Assembly: GCF_001039355.2 (NCBI RefSeq)
Contig: NW_019775674.1
Span: forward strand, 190,969-246,801
Origin: Lingula anatina
Taxonomy: Eukaryota; Brachiopoda; Lingulata; Lingulida; Lingulidae
Direction of reading: 5' to 3'
Length of the DNA stretch: 55,833 nt
Positions within the stretch are counted from its first letter, which is position 1. Each line of letters opens with the position of its first letter. The position numbers and the translations under genes were made by a program. The notes under the pieces are model-generated. The model was not told where the DNA came from. It ran no database searches and worked only from the letters and a program-made list of their open reading frames with translations. This document shows positions 26,024-35,949 of the stretch, piece after piece.

Positions 26024-26428
26024 GCCTGCAGTCTTAATTCCAGACAGCTGAACAAGGTGAGGTATTGGTACGGCAAGGTAGTGGAAAGATGGCAAGAAGA
26101 CGTAAATGATTAAGTTAAAGTGTTTGCAAATACTGACACTATTTAAGAGAACAGTGTTAACAAAGTAACTGGATTGGACAGGCGGAGAGAGAGAGAGAGA
26201 GAGAGAGAGAGGTCGACCTACCGTCATTGTATTTTCGTCCAAGTAAACCTCCTCGCCATCTTTCAGTTTAAATGTTCCAGACAGGATAGGAAACAAGGAG
26301 GGGTTGGGCAGGCCTCCAGCTAGTGACAGCATATCAGGATTATCTTGAACTTTCTCTAGAAGACCCCTCAAATAGGGTCCTTTCTGTCGGCGCACCCCTA
26401 TGCCGTTCAGGAATCTTCTGTAGTCCAT
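23531..26428 (-). CDS. AADAT-like PLP aminotransferase, copy C (complete, 4 exons)
   Basis: Exons on the minus strand are 26428-26222 (69 codons, ATG), 25657-25564 (94 nt), 24839-24068 (772 nt) and 23744-23531 (TAA), with GT/AG junctions and phases 0, 1 and 2. The product is 428 aa, close to AADAT length. The N-terminal substrate loop is canonical (LAGGLPNP). Predicted PLP contacts are Asn201 (NPSG), Asp230, Tyr233, Ser261 and Lys262 (SFSK), Arg269; SPYLRASYS near the C-terminus holds the carboxylate-binding arginine. Phe141 replaces the usual PLP-stacking Tyr. Intron 1 has (CU)n next to the donor and (GA)n near the acceptor. A 229-base piece covering part of exon 1 and intron 1 is repeated around an N at 25974, probably an assembly overlap. 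It is head-to-head with copy D. Substrate is not determinable from sequence. Confidence 0.9.
25745..26250. repeat. 229-bp direct duplication around an N (probable assembly overlap)
   Basis: Bases 25745-25973 and 26022-26250 appear identical over 229 positions, including the length of the GA tract. Both cover the 3' end of exon 1 of copy C and the start of intron 1. The first copy ends exactly at the undetermined base 25974, and a (TC)n run separates it from the second. Identity including a microsatellite next to an N is the signature of two contig ends that should have been merged. Confidence 0.85.
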
Positions 26429-27372
26429 GTTTGTTCTTCTTCAAGTCAGCCCTTCTAACTGTAGACTTATAGCAAGTCACGAGATACGGGTAATAATGCT
26501 ATGTACGTCTGCGTTGAACATTTAAATATTCATTTGCACTTAAAACACAGCTCTCTAGACCTTTTAAACAATAACAAAGACCATTTGCACATGTTTTAAC
26601 TACAAATACAGCATACCTCATGCGTCAGCACGTTGCTGAGTACAACAGCGTTCTACCCCAACGCGCTGTGTAATCAGGTGGACTTTTGGACATATAACTT
26701 GGTTGACCTTTCAAGAAATTCACAATTGCTTTATTCACCTGAGATAAATCTAAGCTTTAAGTTGCTCCTTTCATTATGCGGTCATGTCTTTTAGTGAAAC
26801 ACTCAAACATAACGACATTCGCAGCAAGGACTGACCCACTGACTAACAAATTAATGGTGGTAGAAGTGTAATGGTTGTAGCCGGTATAGTACTGTGCCAG
26901 TAAAATCGACGAAGAGGTCGGGCTTATTCCGGAAACATTAACAGTTAATTTTCGGCGTAAGTCAAATCGCTCCGTATATACCATCATAATGATTTGTTGC
27001 ACGAGAAATTTACGTTTTAAACGTTCATTCTCCTTAACTTAACAGTGTGCACGAAATGTTTCTTTTTTTTTTACAACATTCGCGCAATGCCTGTCACGTT
27101 TACTTTGTCAATTTAATGTGACGGATCACGCGTGGTGTCATAGATAAACTATTTCAAAATTCTGCCTATAGAAGATTCATCATAGACCGCTGTATGGATC
27201 CTGTATATTTGAATTAAATAAGTAAGATTTAAACAATAACAACTTGTGCATATTCCTGAGAAGAGAAAGAGTTATGTCCTCAAAGGGAATACAAACCGGG
27301 GAAAAGTGCTAACATAGTTGTTGAGATGATGAAGACAACTTGTAAATTACAAATCGCAGACTATAAACTTTT

Positions 27373-27418
<46 letters not shown>

Positions 27419-28140
27419 AATTAATTATTATTATTATAATAAAGAAGAAATAGAACAGCCCAATTTCCAGCCTCGCCTCTGCCCTTTTTAAGTACGTCAT
27501 ACTTTCTTACATTAAGGCGGCGACTTTAACGTCTCTATTCCCCAAAACAAAGCCAACACAACATATTTTAGCTCACTTAAAACAGCCACAATAGCTTCGT
27601 TTCCGTACTAAACTATATTTGTTAAGAATACTCGCTTTCTGACATTCAAGCGAAAACAAAGATGGCCGCCGGGCAAAGCCCCGTTGCCTATCGCCTATAC
27701 ATCCTCGGGGCCTCACGAGGAAAAAAAAATGGCAGCCTTCCTGCATTCTCATAAGTCTATTGCGACATCCTTCTCACCAAGCAAACACGTCACATTAGGA
27801 CCACGTGACAAGCGCGTTGCTACCACATTTAACGTCATAGCAATGTGCTAGCCAGGTGATCCGAACGTGACGTGTTTGTTGGGCATTCCCCTTCCAATTC
27901 CAGGGTCTTGCATCTCTACAATTAAAAATTCGATAAAAAATTCCATTAATAGCTCGTATCCCTCCTATAATGTGCAACTTCCTGTCTCGTGGTTCCCAAC
28001 CAACAAGACCTAATAGATCTAGACTCATTCCTTACTAACTGGTAATCATATACATGTATAAGCAGAAAATCGTTACGGAATGGTCCCAGTTCGACTAATT
28101 ACATTACACATTTTTTTGTATATAATTATTTAATTAATCA
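26429..28140. promoter_or_regulatory. Head-to-head spacer between copies C and D (shared upstream region)
   Basis: The two start codons (26428 minus, 28690 plus) face away from each other across about 2.26 kb. Immediately upstream of each ATG a related leader is visible (GGCTGACTT..AA..AACAAACATGG against GGCTGACTTAAACAACCAACATGG), so this is an inverted duplication. No TATA box could be assigned with confidence. An (AAAT)n tract lies at about 27375-27416. No other gene seen. Confidence 0.45.
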
Positions 28141-28145
28141 ATTAG

Positions 28146-28241
28146 TACAGCAGTACAGCAATACTACGGGTAACCCGCCGTTCCTGGACTGGTGTAAGAA
28201 CTTCATTCTGGAACATCACAACCCGCCGTGTTGAAGACAAG
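28146..28241 (+). pseudogene. Orphan, decayed exon 2 of an A-type aminotransferase
   Basis: The plus strand reads QQYSNTTGNPPFLDWCKNF and then ILEHHNPPC. This is nearly the same as exon 2 of copy A (QQYSNTTGYPPFRDWCKNF, then ILEHHSPPC) and less like exon 2 of C or D. The first codons are lost, the Trp after PPC is a TGA stop (28232-28234), and the splice donor is GC instead of GT. Intron sequence just downstream (ATAGCGAGTAC) also matches copy A. No matching exons 1, 3 or 4 of A type are found nearby. It is a relic of a further array member between C and D. Confidence 0.85.
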
Positions 28242-28905
28242 GCAAGGGCCAGAAATATAGGACATGTAGCTATAGCGAGTACACAGCATGGGTTTAAAAA
28301 TACCACAAAAACATAATTTTGCAATCCACATATAACCTTATATGCACCTTAACACGATTTAACCACTTAAATATTTTGAAGCGTATCTGATGTCGAGATT
28401 TCATCGGAGTTTAGGAAGATGTCCGCTGGTTATAATGACCGGTCAGTCCTAAATCAACCTTTATACATTCAATTAAAGGTCGAATCCAAGTGTAGAGAGG
28501 GATATTTAAAAAAAAATGAAAGCACATTCTAGGACCCCTTTATCTACATGAATGCGGAATGATATGTTGAAGCGGAAGCTTAAGTCTTTTTTTATGTAGA
28601 CAGACATCCCCTATACCCTCTTCCATATATCCGGTTCCTGGTGACTTGGTAAAAGTCTGCAGGTAGACCGGCTGACTTAAACAACCAACATGGACTACAG
28701 ACGGTTTCTGAACGGCATCGGGATGCGGAGACAGTCTGGATCTTATTTGACGGGTCTTCTGGAAAGCGTTCAAGATATCCCTGATATGATATCACTAGCT
28801 GGAGGCCTGCCCAACCCCTCCTTGTTTCCCATCCTGTCTGGAACTTTTAAACTGAAAGATGGCGAGGAGGTTTACTTGGACGAAAATACAATGACGGTAG
28901 GTCGG

Positions 28906-28950
<45 letters not shown>

Positions 28951-29131
28951 CAGTTATTATTTTTACACCTTTCTCTTAGTGTCATTATTTGCAAACACTT
29001 AAACTTAAAAAAACGTCCTTGGCATTTTTTCAATAACTTGCAGTCCTACACCGTATTCATGTACAGCAGTGTGCACATAAGACTGTAGGCTGAGAGAGAG
29101 AGAGAGAGAGAGAGAGAGTGAGTGAGAGAGG
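28906..29131 (+). repeat. Paired (CT)n and (GA)n tracts in intron 1 of copy D
   Basis: A (CT)n tract begins ten bases after the exon 1 donor (28906-28947) and a (GA)n tract lies at about 29092-29131, some 40 bases before the exon 2 acceptor. In the transcript these are complementary. The same arrangement occurs in copy C: transcript (CU)n at 26212-26185 and (GA)n at 25744-25698. Confidence 0.85.
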
Positions 29132-29348
29132 GAGGGGCTCACATTTAACATATACTGTATTTCATTACAGGAGGTCCAGCAATACAGCAGCTCTCAAGGC
29201 TACCCTCCATTCCGTCAATGGTGTGAACGTTTTATTAAATCCTACCATGATCCACCCTGCTGGGGTATGTTAACACACATTATGTCATATTATTGAGTAT
29301 GGTAACATATTTTTTTCCAATTATTGAGTATATGGTTGACGTCAATAT

Positions 29349-29489
<141 letters not shown>

Positions 29490-29886
29490 NNNNNNNNNNN
29501 NNNNNNNNNNNNNNNNNNNNNNNNNNNNNNNNNNNNNNNNNNNNNNNNNNNNNNNNNNNNNNNNNNNNNNNNNNNNNNNNNNNNNNNNNNNNNNNNNNNN
29601 NNNNNNNNNNNNNNNNNNNNNNNNNNNNNNNNNNNNNNNNNNNNNNNNNNNNNNNNNNNNNNNNNNNNNNNNNNNNNNNNNNNNNNNNNNNNNNNNNNNN
29701 NNNNNNNNNNNNNNNNNNNNNNNNNNNNNNNNNNNNNNNNNNNNNNNNNNNNNNNNNNNNNNNNNNNNNNNNNNNNNNNNNNNNNNNNNNNNNNNNNNNN
29801 NNNNNNNNNNNNNNNNNNNNNNNNNNNNNNNNNNNNNNNNNNNNNNNNNNNNNNNNNNNNNNNNNNNNNNNNNNNNNNNNNNNNNN
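29490..29886. other. Assembly gap (397 N)
   Basis: Undetermined bases inside intron 2 of aminotransferase copy D. No inference can be made about the content. Confidence 1.
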
Positions 29887-29922
<36 letters not shown>

Positions 29923-31873
29923 ACCTCAATAATGACCTAGTGTGCAGCTGGTTGCGACATTACGCAACAATGCGTTAGAGGTTAATATTATGTAGTTTTA
30001 TCACGCAAATTGAGGGAAAGAAGATTGTATTTTATGACAGTTATATAACAGCTGCATAATATCATACTGTTACTACGTGTGTATACATCTGTGAAAAGTA
30101 TAACCCGGTACAGGTTCATGAAAAAGAAGTAAATAAATAAATTAAATAAATAAATAAATAAATAAATAGATAAATAAATAAACCGCCAGAGTTTTCTTCC
30201 GGTCTGACTGTTCGAGAGGTAATGGATATGGAACAACATCCTACCCTCGTGAGCGTTGTTTTTTTTTACTGCTTGAGTGATGTACAGTAGAGAATTATTT
30301 GATTGGCTTCATGCCATACTGTTTCCCCCAGTACGTGTATATAACTGCATGACGATAAATATAAAGTGATTCCTGTAATTTTGCGTAGGACGAGTCGTAA
30401 TATTACACTCTTCATGTAACAACATGTGTCATATATACCATGCTCTATATATCTCTCTGGAGATAGTGCTTACGTCAGTCTCTAGCTATGGATGATTTTA
30501 ATAGCCAAAGAGGGCAACAATTCCAAATGCATAATACACCATATATACTGGGTTTACACAGACACAATGAAGTACATATTATATAAAAAGGATATGTGCG
30601 TAAATACATATACTTTTCCTAGTGTTATCTTTACAGAAAATGCGGATGAATCAAAAACTAAAATAATGGTGACAAGCGGTGCCGCAGAAGCGTACACGAA
30701 AGTCCTTGAAATGTGTGTGAAAGAGGGAGACAAGGTCCTGGTAGAAATTCCGACGTTCTCCAGCGCCATAGATAATCTCCTCACGCTCGGTGCTGAGCCG
30801 CTAGGGGTTCAAGGAGACGACCATGGCATGATTCCCGGCGAGCTGCGAAGTGTCATGTCAAAATGGAAACCCGAGGACGCAGACAATCCTCATTCTGACG
30901 TCCCTAAACTGATGTACGTCATTCCTTCCAGCAATACCCCTTCTGGCGTCACATTGCCCCTCGAGAGAAAACGAGAAATCTACGACATTGCCCGAGAGTA
31001 CAATATCCTCATTATTGAGGATGATCCGTATTATTTTCTTCAGTTTGGAGACCGTCTGGAGCCAAGTTTTCTTTCCATCGATACAGATGGCAGGGTGCTG
31101 AGGGCCGATTCCTTTTCAACATGTATGACGCCCGGATTACGTCTCGGCATCCTAAGCGGCCCCTCTCTACTGGTTTCAAAGATTCAATCCCACGTGAGTT
31201 TCTCGCAGGAACACAGCAACAACCTCGCTCAGGCTGTGCTTCACAAAATCTTTGAGGCTTGGGGAGAGCAGGGGACGAAGAAGCGATGGCGGGAGATCTC
31301 CGCATTCTACGAACGCCAGAAAAACGCCATGATGTCGTCTGCAAAGAGGTGGTTGACTGGTTTGGCGGAGTTCGTGGAGCCTCAAGGAGGAATGTTCTTA
31401 TGGATAAGGTGATACACGTGTATGGTTAAAGATCTTACCCTGTACAATTAACTTCTATCAAATTAGCCTTTTTATCAACATTTAAAATGAAAAGTATGCA
31501 GTCTTATCTATCTTTAAGTACAGAAGTAATAAAGTGCAGTTTTTCCATGCACTATAGTTCACATCCCCTTTTACAATTAATTCATACGATGTGTTTCCAG
31601 CACGATTACTATAGGGAAAATCTTATATGTCCAACAAAATCTAAAATAACGGCCTCTCGTAATCACTGCGCATCACTGATTTTATTTCTGAAACGTTTGT
31701 TTTCTTGCTTAAATGCATTTTATTTTTGCAAAAGGCTGACGACAATCCCTGACAGCAGAAAGCTGATAGAAGAGAAATCACTGTCTCACAAGATTGCTAT
31801 GGCTCCTGGATGCATATTTACACCCAATCGTGACGATCCGAGTCCTTATCTGCGGGCTAACTATTCGACCATT

Positions 31874-33549
31874 CCTATTAGTAGTTACATCCGTACTATA
31901 CGGGAGAAAAGAATTCCATTTTTTTCTTTTGTTATGTTACATCATTTGAACAATGGAAAACCTATACCGGACAATGGGGATGTTTACAAAATAAACAAAC
32001 AATTTTTTTAATGTAAACAAACGAGACTCCCTATTTTTGTTTACGTTTCACTATGGTAACGGATGACGTCACAGAACGGGCCTGGGCATGTAGGAGATTT
32101 TAAAGAATTACTAAGGAAAAAGGCACAATGTAGTGATAAACAAGTAAATTTGTAAATAAAACATGATTTTATTGAAATACATAATTGCATTGTAAGTTGA
32201 TCATAGTGAACAGTTGTATATACACATTAAAACATTAAAACAATGTACATAAATGTCTAATTTACTAAAAGATAATAATTATGCATAATGCAGTGCAAAG
32301 TGAGTATAGTGAATCTATCAATTACATGCACAGATTAAAACAGCAAAACAATGTATGTACAACAAAATGAAAAATGATAAATATATAAACAACACTACTC
32401 GGCAATTTATGAAAGTTAATAGCCGTATGGTAGTGTATCAAATGAGTCTTGCTGAATGACACGTTTAGTGTACACAACCCGGTAAACTTTATCCTCCCTT
32501 TTAGAGAGCAGTTCTTTATTCAGAGTGTCTCGCACAATTTTATGATGTGTAGTTGTTGACACCTCTTTCGGACCTATACCGTGTACCATGTTACGTAAAG
32601 TCTCATAGTTCACTATTTGTGAGGTTTCATAATTCAGTGAGATACCCCTCACTTTACAAATTGTCTTTCCCTTTGCGGTAACGTATGCGTAGTTTTTCGG
32701 CCCGCCCGACACGAAGGTGGTGATGTGGTCCCCCTCATCTAGCTCATCGGTGAAGTCGCCAAGGTAGCTGCCCATGATGGTATTTAGGTAGGCGTTGGTT
32801 TGTGCACTGCCATCGTCCAGGAAGATGATTGAGTCCGTGTCAAAGTAAAGAACGTTTCGATCCAGGACCTCTATGGCGCTGTAAAGAACCATACGAGCGT
32901 GGGCGGTGGTGTACGCGGCTATGACGACGTTGGTCTTATCGGAGCATTCATTAAACTCAGATTGGTGTTTGTAGTGTACCTCCACCATATCATCGGTTAA
33001 AAACATCACGTTGGTGACATCGACGGATTTGTTCAACAGCAGTGCAAAGTACTCGTCCACCTCGGTGACGTATTCGGACTGTGTCATGTTCATTCGTTGA
33101 CCGAATTTGCCTGAAATAACAAACATAAAAAATAATAACATAACTATGCGAGTAAGGATAGTGAAAATGCACGGATGAGAAGTACTGTAATATTGTATGA
33201 TGTGAATAAACAAGGTGTAAACATAATAAAGCATCAAGGACAGATGTAATATGCAAATGTACGTACGATGTTATTACCATTATTTACGGTGAATGACAAA
33301 TACAAATATTGGAATCATGCGTGAACCTCAGACATAGTGTATGTAATAAATGAATGCTACCTCTGTTTATACGTACCCCAAAAGCTGTTAAGCATCAGTT
33401 TAGACAAAGCCCTCAGACCTGGGTTCTTCTTAATTTGGTTAGGGTCTAGTCGAATGCCCTCTTTGGTGAAGTAGGAAGCAATGTAGTCTCTTTTGAGCTG
33501 TGGTGTCGTGCACTCTGGTGGATAGCCGCTGGCCTCTTGTTTGAGCTTG
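31874..33549. mobile_element. Probable Polinton/Maverick fragment
   Basis: Homology of aminotransferase copy D to its paralogues ends abruptly at about 31873. Unrelated sequence then leads into a protein-primed-type DNA polymerase B gene transcribed towards the breakpoint. The segment ends at the undetermined base 33550. Polintons end in long inverted repeats starting AG and make 6-bp duplications; an AGTAGTTAC sequence at about 31880 could be such an end, but the other terminus is not in view. Boundaries are inferred, not proven. Confidence 0.5.
32416..33549 (-). CDS. DNA polymerase type B (Polinton-like), 3' portion with an intron
   Basis: Two minus-strand coding segments of a family B DNA polymerase. 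The upstream segment (33549-33377) contains KLKQEASGY and ends in a motif-B-type KLMLNSFWG region. The downstream segment (33110-32416, TAA) contains the catalytic motif C YFDTDSI and the GGPKNYAY motif typical of the protein-primed/mobile-element branch. Between them is a 266-nt intron with a GTACGT donor and a TTTCAG acceptor in matching phase. The 5' part (exonuclease, TPR and palm start) is missing at the undetermined base 33550. The visible parts have no internal stop. The enzyme would copy the element's own DNA. Whether it is active, or part of a larger element, cannot be judged. Confidence 0.8.
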
Positions 33550-33550
33550 N

Positions 33551-34038
33551 ATTGTAAATTGATCAAAAGGCGTAATAAAACTAGACCAAATCCCAAGTTT
33601 CACAGAAAATTGCGAAGGTGCCATCTATCTGAAATGTTTTTCTCTTTGTTTGTGTTCTGAGAGGGGAATTGATGTAAAAGCTGCCACCGTCAAAAATGTG
33701 CACCATACCTGTACGGCTATGGTATGTTGAGGTTACCAGTCGGCAGTCAATGGCTTCAGTCCTGGAACCGGTCTTCAATCATCACGTGGCCGCTGAAAGG
33801 TTGTATATCGATCGACACACAGTGTGCGACTAGTAACCTATACGTTGAATGAAGTCTTGGATTCTCCAACGTTATTGCAACTAGTTTGCGACTGGTTGCT
33901 CAAAATATGCCAAAGCTTCTCATTCAGCTCACAAAATGATCGCAGGCAACCGCCAGATATTTTGGTTGCTAAAAAGTTGTCAAAAGGTTGCCAGCGCAGT
34001 GTGACCCAAGATTTATTTGTATATATATTTTTTTCAAT
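33551..34038. other. Non-coding spacer with a MITE-like stretch
   Basis: Between the polymerase fragment and acyltransferase E. The part at about 33812-34008 has loosely matching ends (CACAGTGTGCGACTAGTAACC against the complement of GGTTGCCAGCGCAGTGTG), suggestive of a degraded inverted-repeat element. The match is weak. A minus-strand AATAAA signal at about 34011-34016 could serve gene E. Confidence 0.35.
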
Positions 34039-35487
34039 TTATAATTGGGAAAACCAATCAAGACGTTCATTTTTAATTGTCAATTTGTCTCTCTCATCTC
34101 CTGCTGCCATTTTCATCAATTCCACGGTCAGCTCAGCGTATTTTTTGGCGTTCGTATCACTCACCCTGTTGGTGCAGTAGTCTAGATTGTAGCAGAATCG
34201 ACCTCGGAATTTGTGCAAAAAGTGCACAAAAGGTGCAGGATACCTACGTGTTGCCGAGGACGTGACAATTCTTGTAGCTTGGACCTCGTCGTCTTCTTCA
34301 CCAGGAGGACATAACTTGTCGCAATCACCGATATTGGACGTCATGAACTCCAATGAACAATCCGGATTGGCTAGCATGCGCCTCACGATGTCGTCACCCA
34401 TGTATTTCGCTATTTTATAAGACTGCGTGACGTCGCCATTTCTAAGTGCGGAGTGAACAACTTGGGTTGCATTCTTTGCAAGGTTCCAGAAGGCGGAATA
34501 CGTGACAGTGGTTGGAGTTATTAATGTGAAAGCAGGTATCCACATCAAAACGCCAAAAGCAGCGTTTAATTCGGCTGGAAGAAAACGCCTCATATTAACA
34601 GAATGGACGGAACCTATATCTAAATAGCTGGGTGGTTTACCATCGTTAATAAGACTGGCAATAGCCATGGATGCAGCGGCAAAGAAGATGCCATGTACAG
34701 TTGTCCCATGATCCTTACATTTTGCTAGAATTCTCTCCGTTTCTGGGATTGAAAATTCAACCGCCACTGTTTTTGTGTACGTATCACCTACTGCAGTCGG
34801 TGGTGGGAATCGCTTCATATAAAGACTCTTGCTTGGAAACCACTCCATAAACTTTAAAATTGCTACTTGGAGGTAATCTCGCCAATTAAATGCCATTTCA
34901 TGTTGTGGCAAGAGATCTTCCAATGCTGTCTGAAGCATCACGTCTTCGCCATTCTCACAGGGAACACCCGACGTGGCGGCGTTTAGGATATTAATCAGCC
35001 TTCGTAACATAATCAGATTTGAGGTTCCATCCATGATAGAGTGATGGATCCCAAACACTACTACGCTTGTGAACAGGCCGTTTTCTTTTACGACGTATCC
35101 CACTATTGTTGCGTCAGTATTTTGTTTGGGCATGCGCACTACTCTCACCATCCAAAGCGGACCATTGGCTGTGTCAAACAACACGCGCATCATATCTTCG
35201 TGGACCCTTTCCCAGTCATCTTCTGTCGTCGCTTCAACAGCCTCAAAGTCTACACGAGGGATGTCCATATACTTGAAGTGTCTCTTCCCTTCTTGCCAAA
35301 CTATGACCAGTTGAAGATGCGGAATGTCTCTTTGCAGTTGGCCGAGACTTTGTTCCCAAACGTCATCTGTTATCACTCTTTTCGAGGTGATCCACGTGGT
35401 AAAAGCAACTGTATTGACGTTTGCTTCATGCAACAAAGCGCAGTTTGTTTCCACACGTCCTAATGGGCGGATAATGTTATTTGCCAT
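34039..35487 (-). CDS. CAT/condensation-superfamily acyltransferase, copy E
   Basis: The single coding exon gives 482 aa from the ATG at 35487. It has the chloramphenicol-acetyltransferase/condensation-domain active-site motif HHxxxDG (HHSIMDG, residues 148-154). The family, which includes PapA-type, alcohol acetyltransferase and NRPS condensation enzymes, uses the second His to activate an alcohol or amine for acyl transfer, usually from a thioester. The second half (TERILAKCKDHGTTVHG onward) fits the C-terminal lobe. The open frame extends upstream to 35634, but a splice acceptor (TCTACAG) ends at 35566 and one-base indels between copies E and F lie just upstream, so MANN at 35487 is the best start. 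C-terminus: 17 extra residues beyond the AAGDE end of copy G, from stop loss. No signal peptide or membrane segment seen. Substrate unknown. Confidence 0.85.
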   Translation of the reverse strand: MANNIIRPLGRVETNCALLHEANVNTVAFTTWITSKRVITDDVWEQSLGQLQRDIPHLQLVIVWQEGKRHFKYMDIPRVDFEAVEATTEDDWERVHEDMMRVLFDTANGPLWMVRVVRMPKQNTDATIVGYVVKENGLFTSVVVFGIHHSIMDGTSNLIMLRRLINILNAATSGVPCENGEDVMLQTALEDLLPQHEMAFNWRDYLQVAILKFMEWFPSKSLYMKRFPPPTAVGDTYTKTVAVEFSIPETERILAKCKDHGTTVHGIFFAAASMAIASLINDGKPPSYLDIGSVHSVNMRRFLPAELNAAFGVLMWIPAFTLITPTTVTYSAFWNLAKNATQVVHSALRNGDVTQSYKIAKYMGDDIVRRMLANPDCSLEFMTSNIGDCDKLCPPGEEDDEVQATRIVTSSATRRYPAPFVHFLHKFRGRFCYNLDYCTNRVSDTNAKKYAELTVELMKMAAGDERDKLTIKNERLDWFSQL

Positions 35488-35859
35488 TGTCGACGTGGTT
35501 TCTGGAACTGTAATCTCAAAGCGACGAACCGGTGATTGAATAAATATGTCGGCAGGCGTCGCTTTCTGTAGATTTAGAAGAAAATTTTGTCTAAATCGGT
35601 CAGTAGTACACAGAGAGGTACAGGTATCATGCAAAATGACTTGAAATAACCGTTCAATTCATTGAGGTACTGGGTAGATCGAGTGATTCAATGCTTTCCT
35701 GACTGACTAACCGACCTTTCAATTCTCACTCTGATGAATTTAAACAGTTAAATAACATTGTTAAAAAGGAAAAAAATATGTTGATCAGCACTCTCATGTG
35801 ATGTACCAGTAAGTAATCTACTGAAATGAGGGGAAACCACTCCCATTAGGAACACCTAC

Positions 35860-35945
35860 CTGTACAGCGCTTTGGAAGATTCCACGAAGTGCGACGTTTT
35901 CACTGTGACAATAAGTCAACTTGCGTCTCTGTCGTAAACGATCAA
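35860..35945 (-). other. Putative 5' non-coding exon of acyltransferase E
   Basis: A block ending in CTGTACAG with a GTAGGT donor at 35859 is conserved upstream of all three acyltransferases and would splice to the acceptor whose exon starts at 35565. No in-frame ATG joins it to the coding exon. The upstream edge is a guess. Confidence 0.5.
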
Positions 35946-35949
35946 CTCA

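Noticed and set aside
33581-33778. Minus-strand frame next to the polymerase fragment
   Set aside because: It lies beyond the undetermined base 33550, is not in frame with the polymerase segment and shows no convincing polymerase motif; it might be a continuation after a sequencing error, but I cannot support it.
35488-35634. N-terminal extension of acyltransferase E to an upstream ATG
   Set aside because: The extension crosses a splice acceptor and the corresponding sequence in F has a one-base indel; MANN is the first ATG conserved in all three copies.
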